The notes beneath the pieces were generated by a model, which worked only from the letters and a program-made list of their open reading frames with translations, was not told the origin of the DNA and ran no database searches. A stretch of 64,000 nucleotides of DNA from an uncultured Caryophanales bacterium (GTDB taxonomy: Bacteria > Bacillota_I > Bacilli_A > RFN20 > CAG-826), in contig CAMJPB010000001.1 of NCBI GenBank assembly GCA_946407815.1, forward strand, positions 248,001 to 312,000, written 5' to 3'. Positions 23,653 to 33,487 of the stretch are shown piece by piece. The stretch's first letter is position 1. The number at the start of each line of letters is the position of its first letter. Position numbers and translations under genes: made by a program.

Positions 23653-24525
23653 CTAGTTCTTCCAATCTATAAATTTGGAATTTTTTAACATTTCAATTTC
23701 AATTTTATAAGGTGGTTTATCATCAACGTATGGAGTTTCAAGAATCTTTGGAACTTCACTAACACGTGGATTGTGAACAACTTTGTTGAGTGAATCGAAT
23801 CCGATTTCGCCATAACCTATGTTCTCATGTCTATCTTTATGCGCGCCAATTGGGTTCTTTGAATCGTTTACGTGGATGACATAAAGTTTATCAAGACCAA
23901 TGGTGTTTTCGACGTTGTCTAAGATCTTATCAAAGTCACTTACATCGTAGTTATTGTCACTAATGTGACAAGTATCAAGACAAATGCCGACTCTATCAGG
24001 ATATTTGCACTTAGAAATGATTTCTTGCATTTGTTCAAATGAAGTACCCATTTCTGAGCCTTTTCCAGCCATTGTTTCAAGAGCGATTTTAACGTCTGTT
24101 CCATCTTGAGAAAGAACTTCATCAAGCGCTTTTATAATTGAGTCTACACCGTTTTCAACACCAGTATTAACGTGGCTTCCTGGATGAAGAACAAGGATTT
24201 TACAACCAAATCCAGCAGTTCTTCTTACTTCATTTAAAAGAACTGATTTGGCCATATCATAGTTGCCTTTATTAAGTTGATTGGCGATGTTAATTATGTA
24301 AGGAGCGTGGACGACAATCTTTGATTCATCAAAATTGTGCTCTTTCAAAAGAGCACGTCCTTCTTCAATTCTAAGTTTTTCAAGAGGAGATCTAAAAGCG
24401 TTTTGTGGCGCGCCTGTATAAAACATGAGCGTGTTTGCACCATAAGAAATAGCTTCTTCAACAGAACCTAAATAATATTTTGGAGCTGACATAGAAACAT
24501 GTGAGCCGATTAGAATTTTATCCAT
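23653..24525 (-). CDS. nfo: Endonuclease IV (AP endonuclease)
   Basis: 290 aa from the ATG at 24525, chosen over an upstream in-frame ATG because AGAGGG precedes it and LIGSHVSM is the usual N-terminus. Cleaves abasic sites and 3'-blocked ends in base excision repair. Zinc-TIM-barrel motifs: GSHVSMSAPKY, VVHAPYIINIAN, VLHPGSHV, ALETMAGKGSEMG, GICLDTCH, VIHVNDSKNPIGAHKDRHENIGYGEIG, ILETPY. Start overlaps the cshB stop by 8 nt. cshB-nfo is the B. subtilis yqfR-yqfS order. Confidence 0.95.
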   Translation of the reverse strand: MDKILIGSHVSMSAPKYYLGSVEEAISYGANTLMFYTGAPQNAFRSPLEKLRIEEGRALLKEHNFDESKIVVHAPYIINIANQLNKGNYDMAKSVLLNEVRRTAGFGCKILVLHPGSHVNTGVENGVDSIIKALDEVLSQDGTDVKIALETMAGKGSEMGTSFEQMQEIISKCKYPDRVGICLDTCHISDNNYDVSDFDKILDNVENTIGLDKLYVIHVNDSKNPIGAHKDRHENIGYGEIGFDSLNKVVHNPRVSEVPKILETPYVDDKPPYKIEIEMLKNSKFIDWKN

Positions 24526-25870
24526 TTTGATTTTCCCTCTTGTAGCGTTCAACTCTTTGACGTCTGATATCTTTTTTAATAATCTCACGTCTATGTTTTT
24601 GTTTAACTTTTTCAATCGCTTGTTTTTGTTTTTTCTTATAACCAGGCTTAACTTTCTTATCTTTATTACGAATTTGAGCCTTTACTTGTTTAATCTTATT
24701 TTGAAGTTCTTCATCAACTTTTCGTTTTGTTGGATGAGACTTTTCAATACCTTTTCCTTCCACGAGTTGGTTATCTCTAAGTACAAAGTACTTAAATTTA
24801 ACTCCATTCTGGATTAACGCTAAAGGTTTAGCCGTTTTATCGTTGTTATAGAAAGTGTAGCAATTACCCTTTTTATTAAATCTTCCAGTTCTCCCGGCGC
24901 GGTGATAATAGAACTCAAGATTATTTGGTAAATCAACGTTAATAACGTCACTTACATCTGGAATGTCTAAACCTCTAGCGGCCATATCCGAGCAAACAAG
25001 AATATAAACTTCATCATTTTTAACTTGTCTTAGCACCGATTTTCTTTCTCTAGCATTTAAATCACCAGTAAGTAAAGCGGCTTTATATTTTTTTGCTCTA
25101 AGAGCACTATATATCTCATTAGCGGTCTCTTTTTTAGAAGCAAAAACCATTAATAAGTAAGGTTTTATAATCTCAATTACATCAATCAATGATGTTAAAA
25201 CATCATTATGTCTTATATCTACGAGGTAATGAGTGACATTTGAGGCTGTCATTGTTTCTTCGTTAATGACAGGGATATTTGGACCGATATAACGCTCTAA
25301 TTCGTGCGCTAAATTGGCCTCAAGTGTTGCAGAATAAACTAAGAAACGAGGTTTATTTGTCTGATCAACAATTTTATCGATTTCACCAAAAAATCCTTCT
25401 CTTAAAAGCATATCGGCTTCATCTAATACAATTGTATTTACGCTTTTTAATGAGACAGAACCCACTAAAATATCAGCGAGTCTACCAGGTGTTCCGATTG
25501 CAATATGAGGAGGAATTGATAAGCCTTGAGCGCTTTCTTCTCTTTCGATTCCAGACTTAAATAATTTGATTTTAACGTCTGGGAATTCCTTTAAAAATGG
25601 AGTCGCAAAATCAAAGATTTGTTGAGCAAGTTCTCTAGTAGGCGCAATGATAATTGCTTGGATATTTTGATTTTTTAAATCAACTTTCTCAATTATCGGC
25701 ACTAAAAAGGCTAAAGTTTTGCCCGTTCCTGTCGCGGATTGGACCATTAAAGTTTCACCTTTTAAAGCTTTAGGAATTGCTCTTAATTGGATTTGGGAAG
25801 GATTAGAAAAACCTTGTCTTTCCAAAGACCTAATCATTTCATTTGATAAATTGATTCCTTTAAACGACAT
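24518..25870 (-). CDS. cshB: DEAD-box ATP-dependent RNA helicase
   Basis: 450 aa RNA helicase. Q motif GFSNPSQIQ, motif I SATGTGKT, motif Ia PTRELAQQ, GTPGRL, DEAD (VLDEADMLL), SAT (YSATLE), motif V ARGLDIPDVS, motif VI HRAGRTGR. The C-terminal about 70 residues are very basic and lysine-rich, a likely RNA-binding tail. Assigned to CshB (YqfR) by its place before nfo and near ispH. Divergent from ispH. Expected roles are mRNA turnover, ribosome assembly or cold growth. Confidence 0.88.
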   Translation of the reverse strand: MSFKGINLSNEMIRSLERQGFSNPSQIQLRAIPKALKGETLMVQSATGTGKTLAFLVPIIEKVDLKNQNIQAIIIAPTRELAQQIFDFATPFLKEFPDVKIKLFKSGIEREESAQGLSIPPHIAIGTPGRLADILVGSVSLKSVNTIVLDEADMLLREGFFGEIDKIVDQTNKPRFLVYSATLEANLAHELERYIGPNIPVINEETMTASNVTHYLVDIRHNDVLTSLIDVIEIIKPYLLMVFASKKETANEIYSALRAKKYKAALLTGDLNARERKSVLRQVKNDEVYILVCSDMAARGLDIPDVSDVINVDLPNNLEFYYHRAGRTGRFNKKGNCYTFYNNDKTAKPLALIQNGVKFKYFVLRDNQLVEGKGIEKSHPTKRKVDEELQNKIKQVKAQIRNKDKKVKPGYKKKQKQAIEKVKQKHRREIIKKDIRRQRVERYKRENQNG

Positions 25871-25914
25871 AATTTTTCCCGCGCCTAATTATACACGAAA
25901 AATTGTAAACGTGG

Positions 25915-25920
25915 TATTAT
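25915..25920 (+). promoter_or_regulatory. ispH -10 box
   Basis: TATTAT ending 7 nt before the ispH start codon. No convincing -35 was found. Suggests another leaderless transcript. Confidence 0.4.
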
Positions 25921-25927
25921 AGAACAC

Positions 25928-26788
25928 ATGAAAGTTACGATTTTAGAACCTAGTGGTTATTGCGTTGGCGTAGAACGCGCCATGAAACTAGCAATTGAGA
26001 CAAAAGAAAATTACCCTTCAAATAACGTGGTTGTTTTAGGAATGCTAGTCCATAACCAAGATTCTTTAAAAGAGCTTGAAAAACACGGTGTAAAGACGAT
26101 TTATGAACCAAATTGCTCATATGAGCAACTTGTCGACAAAATTTCTGAGCCTTCCACCGTCATTTTGACCGCCCACGGGCACTCAAAAGCACTTGAAGAA
26201 ATGATTATTAAGAACGGTCACACAATCGTTGATGCGACGTGCCCATTCGTCAAAAACTCATTTGAAGAGATTAGAAAAGCAATTCAAAAAAGAGATGTTT
26301 TCTATATCGGCGTGAAAAATCACCCTGAAGCACTTGCCGCTTTATCAATTTCTGATAAAGTCCATTTTATCGATGCAAAAGAAGCAAAAATTCCTGAAAA
26401 TATCGAATCTTCACCTTTAGTGATTTCCCAAACTACGCTTTCTAGATTTGAAGTCGAACACATTAACGAAAAGATTAAATCTATTTATAAGAATGCCGAA
26501 TTCTTAAACGGAATTTGTAACGCATCCACCAAAAGACAAGAATCTCTAATGAATTTAAAAGATGATGTTGATCTTGTTTATGTTGTGGGTGGGTTAAACT
26601 CAAATAACTCTAAAACTTTATTAAATTTAGCGACCAAGCTTTATCCTCAAAAGAAGGTTTTATTAATTCAAAACGCATCTGAAATAAATAAAAAAGACCT
26701 GCCAGGTCTTTCTCATATCGCAATTTCCTCTGGAGCTTCTACTCCTAAAGAAATTATTAACGAAATTAAAGCAAAATTACTTAATTAA
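25928..26788 (+). CDS. ispH: 4-hydroxy-3-methylbut-2-enyl diphosphate reductase
   Basis: Last enzyme of the MEP pathway, making IPP and DMAPP. 286 aa. The three Fe-S cysteines are C12 (GYCVGVERA), C105 (DATCPFVK) and C197 (GICNASTKRQES), with the catalytic Glu region and substrate histidines (VLGMLVHN, TAHGHS) present. Divergent from cshB; convergent with the NIF3 gene, overlapping it by 12 bp. In B. subtilis (yqfP) it lies in the same neighbourhood but on the strand of yqfO; here it is inverted relative to trmK-nif3. Confidence 0.95.
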   Translation: MKVTILEPSGYCVGVERAMKLAIETKENYPSNNVVVLGMLVHNQDSLKELEKHGVKTIYEPNCSYEQLVDKISEPSTVILTAHGHSKALEEMIIKNGHTIVDATCPFVKNSFEEIRKAIQKRDVFYIGVKNHPEALAALSISDKVHFIDAKEAKIPENIESSPLVISQTTLSRFEVEHINEKIKSIYKNAEFLNGICNASTKRQESLMNLKDDVDLVYVVGGLNSNNSKTLLNLATKLYPQKKVLLIQNASEINKKDLPGLSHIAISSGASTPKEIINEIKAKLLN

Positions 26789-27550
26789 TTCTGGAATTAC
26801 TTCGTGATCGATTATTTCAACTTTTAAAGTTGGGTCAATCTCAAGAAGTAATTTTTTCATTTGTGGCATAAAAATGCGTTCAATTTCATGACACATATCA
26901 AGGAAATTATAGTGATATGCTAAAACTTCTCTTCTTGCATGATGAGGAATGTCGCCAGAAATAAAAATGTCATAACCTTCCTTCATAACGTAGCCAATTT
27001 CTCTTGATCCTGCACCACCAACAATTGCCACTTTTTTAATTATTTTTGTGCCACCATTTATAAGATGAGAATACTCCATTCCTAAGCACTTATTTGCATA
27101 AAATGCAAACTCATGGATTTCCATCGCTTTTTCAAGCTCTCCGCCACGAGCCATTGGAACGGTCTCAAGTGGACGAATATTTTTAAGTTTAAGTGCTTCA
27201 GCAAGAGCGTCGTTCATTCCGCCTCTACCCGTATCAAAATTTGTGTGCATTGAATAAACTGGAATGCCTAATTTATCGATTTCTTCACAAACGAAGCGTT
27301 TGACTTCGTTATGATTAAGAATTCTTGCTCTTGTCCCGTAGATAAATGGGTGATGGGTTAAAATTAAGTCTGGCTTTTTGTCCATTTTCTTTACTTTGTT
27401 AAGAACTTCTTCGTCAAAATCTAAACAAAGTAAAATGTGATTGATATTATCTGGTAATTTTCCAGTCATTAAACCGATTCTATCGCCCCTACTTTTAATT
27501 GATTTTGGGAAGCGTTTAGCAAGTTCTCTAAATAACTTAATTTTTTCCAT
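26777..27550 (-). CDS. yqfO: NIF3-like dinuclear metal-binding protein (YqfO)
   Basis: 257 aa member of the NIF3/DUF34 family, short form without the central PII-like insertion of B. subtilis YqfO. Metal-ligand regions: LTHHPFIYG (two adjacent His), SMHTNFDTGRGGMND, GGAGSREIGYV, and C-terminal ISGDIPHHARREVL. Often annotated as GTP cyclohydrolase I type 2, but the biochemical role is unsettled. Overlaps trmK by 14 nt, the usual trmK-yqfO pair, which hints at a link to RNA modification. A possible plus-strand terminator for ispH is inside its 3' end. Confidence 0.9.
   Translation of the reverse strand: MEKIKLFRELAKRFPKSIKSRGDRIGLMTGKLPDNINHILLCLDFDEEVLNKVKKMDKKPDLILTHHPFIYGTRARILNHNEVKRFVCEEIDKLGIPVYSMHTNFDTGRGGMNDALAEALKLKNIRPLETVPMARGGELEKAMEIHEFAFYANKCLGMEYSHLINGGTKIIKKVAIVGGAGSREIGYVMKEGYDIFISGDIPHHARREVLAYHYNFLDMCHEIERIFMPQMKKLLLEIDPTLKVEIIDHEVIPELIK
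26795..26857 (+). terminator. Possible ispH terminator inside the NIF3 gene
   Basis: AATTACTTC pairs with GAAGTAATT 41 nt later, enclosing an inner CAACTTT-t-AAAGTTG hairpin, and is followed by TTTTC. AT-rich and long, so uncertain. Confidence 0.35.
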
Positions 27551-28202
27551 ATCTTTCTAATCTTTCGTTTATTTTTTCAAGAATCAAGACTCTGTCTTGC
27601 ATATCTCGATTATCTTTAATTTTCTCAATAGTTTTATTGTTTTTATTAATTAAAAATCGTTTGTATTTAGGCCATAATTCGTCTTCATAAATCTTATAAC
27701 CAAATTCGAATTCGTCGTCTGAATATTTAACATCTTCAGTTGCTTTTTCAAAGACATTAATGACGTAGAATTTACCTTCTTCGTAAACAATTTTCTCTTT
27801 TACAATCTTAAATCCATAGTTAACAATCGTTTTTCTAGCGACAGGAATATCTCGATGGGCATCAATGATAAACTTTTTAAGTTTTACGACCTTGTTAGGA
27901 TGTGCATTAAGAATTTTCTTGATACTTAACCCACCCATTCCGGCAATGATAACAGTTCCAACTGTTTTATCAACTGCCTCAATGCCATCAGATAAGGAAA
28001 GACGAATGTTTTTAAACGCCTTTAATTGACTATCGAGATTTTGATAAGGTCCTTTTTTGTTTTCAATCGCTACAATGGTCACATTATTGTATTTTGCGAG
28101 TAAATAAAGCTCTAAAATACCATGATCTGCTCCAACATCAGCGACTCTTTCATTAGGCCCTACAAAGTCACCTATCGTTCTGATTCTTCGAGAAAGATTC
28201 AT
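27537..28202 (-). CDS. trmK: tRNA (adenine-22-N1)-methyltransferase
   Basis: 221 aa SAM-dependent Rossmann-fold enzyme that makes m1A22 in tRNA. Signature N-terminus LSRRIRTIGDFVGPNERVADVGADHGILELYL, with the SAM-binding ADVGADHG, then VIIAGMGG (about 85-92) and the C-terminal coiled helical extension (about 160-221) typical of TrmK. Start overlaps the rpoD stop by one base; its end overlaps yqfO. Order rpoD-trmK-yqfO matches B. subtilis. Confidence 0.94.
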   Translation of the reverse strand: MNLSRRIRTIGDFVGPNERVADVGADHGILELYLLAKYNNVTIVAIENKKGPYQNLDSQLKAFKNIRLSLSDGIEAVDKTVGTVIIAGMGGLSIKKILNAHPNKVVKLKKFIIDAHRDIPVARKTIVNYGFKIVKEKIVYEEGKFYVINVFEKATEDVKYSDDEFEFGYKIYEDELWPKYKRFLINKNNKTIEKIKDNRDMQDRVLILEKINERLERYGKN

Positions 28203-29476
28203 TAATTTCTAATCTCTCTATAATCTCCTAAACGTGAAACACGTTTACGGGTTCTAAGTTTTTTAATAGCTTTCGCCTCAATTTGACGAATTCTTTCTCT
28301 AGTGACACCAAAGACTTTACCAACTTCTTCAAGTGTTCTTGGGTGGTTATCAATTAAACCATATCTTAACTCAAGAACTCTTCTTTCTCTGTCGGTAAGT
28401 TCGAGCATAACTTCGTTAAGTTCATCCTTTAGAAGAGATTTTGTTGTGTAATCACTTGGAGATTCAACTTCCTTATCTTCAAGGAAATCTCCTAAGTGTG
28501 AATCATCTTCTTCACCAATAGGAGTCTCTAAAGAGACTGGTTCTTGATTAATACGTTGAATTTCTCTAATTCTAGCAGCACTTAATGAGCCTTCTAAACG
28601 ATCAGAAATTTCTTCAGCGGTTGGATCACGGCCAAGCTCTTGGACGAGTTGTCTTTGAGCACGCGTAATCTTGTTAATTGTTTCAACCATGTGGACCGGA
28701 ATACGAATTGTACGAGCTTGGTCAGCAATGGCACGAGTAATGGCTTGTCTAATCCACCATGTGGCGTAAGTTGAAAACTTAAATCCTTTTGTATAGTCGA
28801 ATTTTTCGACAGCTTTAATTAAACCCATGTTACCTTCTTGGATTAAATCTAAGAAAGGCATACCACGGCCAGCGTAACGCTTTGCAATAGAAATAACTAA
28901 ACGTAAGTTAGCGTTAATTAATTCTTGTTTTGCATCTTCGTCGCCCGCGATAATTCTTTGGGCTAAATCTATTTCTTGTTGGGCGGTTAATAAAGGAACT
29001 TTTCCGATTTCTTTAAGATAAATCTTAACTGAGTCATTTACCTTAACATCACCAATGACAAGTTTGGAAATATCTTGAAGTTCTTTTTCATCAGGAACAT
29101 CTTCATCATCCATGTCCATTGAGACGGCTGATTCATCGAATTCTAATTCTTCAATTCCTTCTTCATCATTGTCGGAAATAACGTTAATTTTATTAGATTT
29201 AAAATAGTTGATAAGTTCTTCAACATCTTTGTCTTCTAAATCTAAGAATGAAATTGCGTCTTGAATTTCACCTTGTTCAATTTCATTTCCGTCAGCTTTT
29301 GCTTTTTTAAGCAAACGTTTCTTAATCGAGTCTAGTGATTCAATTTCCTCTTCATCGTCGTCATCAGCAATTTTCTTTACTTTCGGTTCTTTGACGACCT
29401 TTTTTACAGCTTTGCTTTCTGCTTTCTTAGCTGCTTTTGGTTCCTTCTTTTCCTTTGCTACTTTCTCTTTAGCCAT
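28202..29476 (-). CDS. rpoD: RNA polymerase primary sigma factor
   Basis: 424 aa sigma-A. Regions 1.2-2.4 with [36 protein letters not shown] and [17 protein letters not shown]; region 3; region 4 with [29 protein letters not shown]. The N-terminus has an unusual lysine/alanine-rich stretch (residues 1-35) followed by a run of Asp/Glu, before a region 1.1-like segment. Strong GAGGAGG ribosome binding site. dnaG-rpoD is the macromolecular synthesis operon order. The -35/-10 boxes found in this window (TTGAxA, TATAAT) fit its expected specificity. Confidence 0.96.
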   Translation of the reverse strand: MAKEKVAKEKKEPKAAKKAESKAVKKVVKEPKVKKIADDDDEEEIESLDSIKKRLLKKAKADGNEIEQGEIQDAISFLDLEDKDVEELINYFKSNKINVISDNDEEGIEELEFDESAVSMDMDDEDVPDEKELQDISKLVIGDVKVNDSVKIYLKEIGKVPLLTAQQEIDLAQRIIAGDEDAKQELINANLRLVISIAKRYAGRGMPFLDLIQEGNMGLIKAVEKFDYTKGFKFSTYATWWIRQAITRAIADQARTIRIPVHMVETINKITRAQRQLVQELGRDPTAEEISDRLEGSLSAARIREIQRINQEPVSLETPIGEEDDSHLGDFLEDKEVESPSDYTTKSLLKDELNEVMLELTDRERRVLELRYGLIDNHPRTLEEVGKVFGVTRERIRQIEAKAIKKLRTRKRVSRLGDYREIRN

Positions 29477-29510
29477 TTAATCGTCCTCCTCTAATTTTGA
29501 CGTCAAATCG

Positions 29511-31313
29511 TTATTTTTTCTTAGAAAGGTATTCCGTTAGAATCCGCGCTTGTTCCTCTGGGGATTTCCCTAAGCACGCTTGTCTTAAGGCATTTTTCTC
29601 GTAAATCTTAGTTCTTTCCTCATTGATAACTTGTTCGCAGTCCTCCAATGTTTTCTTTGAAAATTTAGTCTTATCTTTTCTAAAACCTATAGCGGAGATT
29701 TCAGAAAGAATGTCTTCTTTATTCTTTATATCTAGCGCATTTACTTGATCAATAAGTGAAGTCTCACTTACTTCGCCAGATGTTTTATATTCTTCTACAA
29801 CAAAATTAGCGATTGCTCTAAAGATTTCGTTGTAGAAATATTTAATATCTTCTTCGTAAAATTTAATTGCTTCATCAGAGACAAACATGAGGTCCAATAC
29901 TGTTCTTTCTGCTAAAGTTAATCTTCTAATATCGCGAGAAAGTTTCTTTAAATCTAACGATGTATTTACCTCACCGTTAACAAATGTTAATGGTTTGTTG
30001 CTACTTTCAGCTTTATTCTTGAAATCTTTTAGTGAATTTCTTATAGCTGCTGATGTAAAACCAGTTGCTTCAGAAAGTTTATAAATATAGTCGTCTTGCA
30101 CGAGTTTGTCTTTAATTGAGGCAATCATCGGCATGAAATGATGCACAACTTTTTTCTTATCTTCAATAGTTTGAAGCGGAGAGATGTTTTGATAATAGTT
30201 GAGTGCAAAGTTAAATGGATCAACTAATGAGTTAACATAAACTTTTAGTTTATCTTCGCCGTCTTGCTTCAAAATTTCGTCCGGATCACGAACTTCTCCA
30301 GGCATTGAAACTAGTCGATAAGGAAGTCTTGCTTCATCGAGTTGCGCCATAAGTCTCATCATTGCAGATTGACCAGGTTTATCCCCATCTAAACAAATTC
30401 TAATCTCAACTCCAAGCTTTCTTAAAAGCTCAATGTGTTGTTTAGTAAGTTTTGTGGACATTAAGGCGACACAAGAAGTAATTCCGATTGAATCAAAGGC
30501 AAAAACATCCATGAAACCTTCAACTACATAAATGTAGCCATCGTGTCTAGCAGTTTGCTTGGCAAGATGATAGTTATATAAAATGTTGCCTTTGGTAAAA
30601 ATTACAGTTTCAGGTGAGTTGACGTATTTTGGAGCTTCTGGGTCGTCATTAATTTTACGTGCGGAAAATCCGCAAACTTGTCCATTCCCATCTTTAATAG
30701 GGAAGATCAAGCGACCTTGGTTGTTATCACTCATACCAGCGGTTTGAGCAATTGCAATACCTGTATTTTCAATGTTTTTCAAAGAAAACCCTTTAGCTTT
30801 AAGGTATTCAATTGTCATTTTGCCGTCTGCAAAAGCATAACCAACACCAAATTTGGTGCATTGTTCCATCGTTAATTTACGTTTCTCGAGATAATCTCGA
30901 GCAGTCTTGCCTTCTTCGGTTGTTAAGGCATAAACGTAATACTTTTGAAGTTCGTTAATACAATTATAAACTGGCACTAAGTTTTCATCGACTTTTCTTT
31001 GATAAACTTGTTTGTGCAAACGTGGATCATCAAAGCCAATAATGTCACAAACTTTTCGAACAGCTTCTTCGAAGCTACACTTGTCATATTTTTGAACGAA
31101 AGTGAAGACATCACCACCAGTTTGACAGACAAAACAATGGAATGTTTGTCTATCTTTGCTTATTTGCATGGAAGGATCATGATCATCGTGAAAAGGGCAA
31201 ACAGCAACATAGCCTTTGCCTTTCTTTTGCACCGAACTGAGATAGTAGGAAATAACGTCCACTATATCAGCACGTTGCTTTATCTCTTTCACTAAATCAA
31301 AATCAATTGCCAT
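29511..31313 (-). CDS. dnaG: DNA primase
   Basis: 600 aa. Synthesises RNA primers at the fork. Zinc-binding domain with C39, H42, C60, C63 (CPFHDDHDPS and FHCFVCQTGGD). Core RNA polymerase domain with GYAFADGK and GRLIFPIKD, TOPRIM motif YVVEGFMDVFAF and CLDGDKPGQ. The C-terminal helicase-binding domain is present. Starts 6 nt after glyS, using GAGGA at the end of that gene. Followed by rpoD. Confidence 0.96.
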   Translation of the reverse strand: MAIDFDLVKEIKQRADIVDVISYYLSSVQKKGKGYVAVCPFHDDHDPSMQISKDRQTFHCFVCQTGGDVFTFVQKYDKCSFEEAVRKVCDIIGFDDPRLHKQVYQRKVDENLVPVYNCINELQKYYVYALTTEEGKTARDYLEKRKLTMEQCTKFGVGYAFADGKMTIEYLKAKGFSLKNIENTGIAIAQTAGMSDNNQGRLIFPIKDGNGQVCGFSARKINDDPEAPKYVNSPETVIFTKGNILYNYHLAKQTARHDGYIYVVEGFMDVFAFDSIGITSCVALMSTKLTKQHIELLRKLGVEIRICLDGDKPGQSAMMRLMAQLDEARLPYRLVSMPGEVRDPDEILKQDGEDKLKVYVNSLVDPFNFALNYYQNISPLQTIEDKKKVVHHFMPMIASIKDKLVQDDYIYKLSEATGFTSAAIRNSLKDFKNKAESSNKPLTFVNGEVNTSLDLKKLSRDIRRLTLAERTVLDLMFVSDEAIKFYEEDIKYFYNEIFRAIANFVVEEYKTSGEVSETSLIDQVNALDIKNKEDILSEISAIGFRKDKTKFSKKTLEDCEQVINEERTKIYEKNALRQACLGKSPEEQARILTEYLSKKK

Positions 31314-31319
31314 TAAGTT

Positions 31320-32687
31320 TTATTCCTCGAGTGCTTCCTCTAAATAATCTTTGACTTTGTCAATTGGAAGTCTAACTTGTTCCATTGTGTCTCTATTTCT
31401 AATTGTTACAGAATTGTCTGTAGCGGTATCAAAATCAACAGTAATACAGAAAGGAGTTCCAATAGCGTCTTGTCTTCTATAACGTTTGCCAATTGAAGCG
31501 GTCTCATCATAGATGACATGGAATTTCTTTGCTAATTTTTGTTGTAATTCTTTTGCAAATTCTCTTTGCTCTTTGCTTAAAGGTAAAACAGCTGCAAGAT
31601 AAGGTGCTAAGAAAGGTTTGAAATGCATAACGACTCTAAAGTCGTTTTCAAGTTGTTCAACATCATAAGCATCAGTTGCAACCATTAAGAAGATACGATC
31701 AACACCCATTGAAGGTTCAATGCAGTACGGAACGTATTTTTCATTTGTTTCAGGGTCTAGATACTCTAGAGATTGTTTAGAAGCTTCCATATGACGTTTG
31801 AGGTCATAATCGGTTCTATCTGCAACACCTAAAATCTCACCCCAACCAAATGGGAATTTGTATTCAACATCACAAGTTCCTTTTGAATAGAATGCTAATT
31901 CTTCTGGTTCGTGGTCTCTATAACGGAGGTTTTCTTCCTTAATTCCAAGAGATTCAAGGAACTTTAAAGAATAATCTTTCCAATATTTGAACCATTCAAG
32001 ATCGGTACCTGGTTTGCAGAAGAACTCACATTCCATTTGTTCGAATTCACGAACACGGAAAATGAAGTTTCCTGGAGTAATCTCATTTCTAAATGCTTTA
32101 CCAATTGCGCAAATGCCAAATGGAATTTTCTTACGAGATGTTCTTTGAACATTTTTGAAGTTAACGAACATACCTTGGGCTGTTTCTGGACGTAAGTAAA
32201 CTAAAGATTCACTTGCTTCAGTAACACCAATGTGAGTTCTAAACATCATGTTAAATTGTCTAATGTCTGTGAAGTCAGATTTGCCACAAACTGGACATTT
32301 AACGCCTTTGCTTCTAATGAATTCCATCATTTGTTCTTGGGTCATGCCATGAACATCAACATCTGGAAATTGCTCTTCGATTAAGTTGTCTGCTCTATGT
32401 CTTGCATGACATGACTTACAGTCAATTAAAGGATCGGAGAATGTTGCAACGTGTCCTGTTGCTTTCCAAACGCCTGGATTCATTAAAATTGCAGCATCAA
32501 TTCCAACATTGGTTGGAGATTCTTGGACAAACTTCTTCCAATAAGCTCTTTTAATGTTGTTTTTTAATTCAACTCCTAAAGGACCGTAGTCCCAAGAGTT
32601 GGATAAGCCACCATAAATTTCTGAATCTGGATATACGAAACCACTTGTAATTAAATGGTTTACAATTTCATCAAATTTCTTTTCCAT
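31320..32687 (-). CDS. glyQS: Glycyl-tRNA synthetase, alpha2 type
   Basis: 455 aa class II synthetase of the homodimeric kind (as in Mollicutes and eukaryotes), not the GlyQ/GlyS tetramer of B. subtilis. N-terminus [24 protein letters not shown] is diagnostic. Zinc-type cysteines CKSCHARHR and CPVCGKSD flank the insertion; motif 2 [21 protein letters not shown]; motif 3 [12 protein letters not shown]-terminal anticodon domain. Ribosome binding site GAGGACG. Its leader is only about 30 nt, so there is no T-box here, unlike valS. Confidence 0.95.
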   Translation of the reverse strand: MEKKFDEIVNHLITSGFVYPDSEIYGGLSNSWDYGPLGVELKNNIKRAYWKKFVQESPTNVGIDAAILMNPGVWKATGHVATFSDPLIDCKSCHARHRADNLIEEQFPDVDVHGMTQEQMMEFIRSKGVKCPVCGKSDFTDIRQFNMMFRTHIGVTEASESLVYLRPETAQGMFVNFKNVQRTSRKKIPFGICAIGKAFRNEITPGNFIFRVREFEQMECEFFCKPGTDLEWFKYWKDYSLKFLESLGIKEENLRYRDHEPEELAFYSKGTCDVEYKFPFGWGEILGVADRTDYDLKRHMEASKQSLEYLDPETNEKYVPYCIEPSMGVDRIFLMVATDAYDVEQLENDFRVVMHFKPFLAPYLAAVLPLSKEQREFAKELQQKLAKKFHVIYDETASIGKRYRRQDAIGTPFCITVDFDTATDNSVTIRNRDTMEQVRLPIDKVKDYLEEALEE

Positions 32688-32721
32688 ATATTATCGTCCT
32701 CATTTAAAAATGATGTGAATA

Positions 32722-32750
32722 AATATCCACCTTTTTATGTAATTTGTCAA
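32722..32750 (-). promoter_or_regulatory. glyQS-dnaG-rpoD promoter
   Basis: TTGACA (perfect -35, 32745-32750), 17 nt, GATATT on the minus strand, between recO and glyQS. Likely drives the block glyQS-dnaG-rpoD-trmK-yqfO. Confidence 0.6.
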
Positions 32751-32770
32751 CCTATTTTAAGTGTACTTTC

Positions 32771-33487
32771 TTAAATTTGACTTAACAAAGTTAATGATTT
32801 AAATTCAATTTGGGATGTGTGATTTAGAAACTCACAAAGCTCAAAAATGATCTCTTTGCATTCATCGTTGCTAAAAGCAACTTTTGTAAAATTATCTAAA
32901 TCTACTTTGAAAATATAACGTAAGATTTTAAGTTTTCTAGGATCAGTTTTCACGTGATATGAGGCATCAAAACATTTTTGACAAATAAATCCACCATCTT
33001 TATAAGATAGAGCGCTTATTGCCACTTTTTTGCCACAAATAACGCACGAATCAACATCAAGGCCATAACCGGATGCTTTTAAAACCTTTGCGAAGTATAT
33101 CAAAAGGGCAGTTAAAGGAGAAAAATCTCCATTTAAGCTCTCTAGTGTTTTCTCTAAGAAGTAATATACTTCTCCAGCATCATTTGTGCCGATTAATGAG
33201 TTTGTAGTTTCAGATATAAAATCAAGAATTGCTAGTTTCTCGAAACTTTTAGTTATGTTTGGATAAGACGAGATGACTTCACCTACTCTAAGAAAGTCAC
33301 CTTCTTGGCCATTGAATGTTTGGAAATTTGATTTTGTGAATAGATTCACACTTGGTGCATTTTTTGAGGTAATTTTTAAAACACCCTTTGCCAAAAATGA
33401 CCTAATTCTATCTTTAGTTAAAACAGATATCATTGCCGCTCCTTCTTTATAAGAAGTACGACGAATAACAATACCTTCAAATTCCAT
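32771..33487 (-). CDS. recO: DNA repair protein RecO
   Basis: 238 aa recombination mediator that helps load RecA on SSB-coated DNA. N-terminal OB fold (FEGIVIRRTSYKEGAAMISVLT), helical domain, and a zinc finger with C148, C151, C169, C172. The start overlaps the era stop by one base; era-recO-glyQS is standard Firmicute order. Confidence 0.93.
   Translation of the reverse strand: MEFEGIVIRRTSYKEGAAMISVLTKDRIRSFLAKGVLKITSKNAPSVNLFTKSNFQTFNGQEGDFLRVGEVISSYPNITKSFEKLAILDFISETTNSLIGTNDAGEVYYFLEKTLESLNGDFSPLTALLIYFAKVLKASGYGLDVDSCVICGKKVAISALSYKDGGFICQKCFDASYHVKTDPRKLKILRYIFKVDLDNFTKVAFSNDECKEIIFELCEFLNHTSQIEFKSLTLLSQI

Noticed and set aside
32688-32770. T-box leader before glyQS
   Set aside because: The gap is only 83 bp and lacks the T-box sequence and terminator hairpin; a plain promoter fits.
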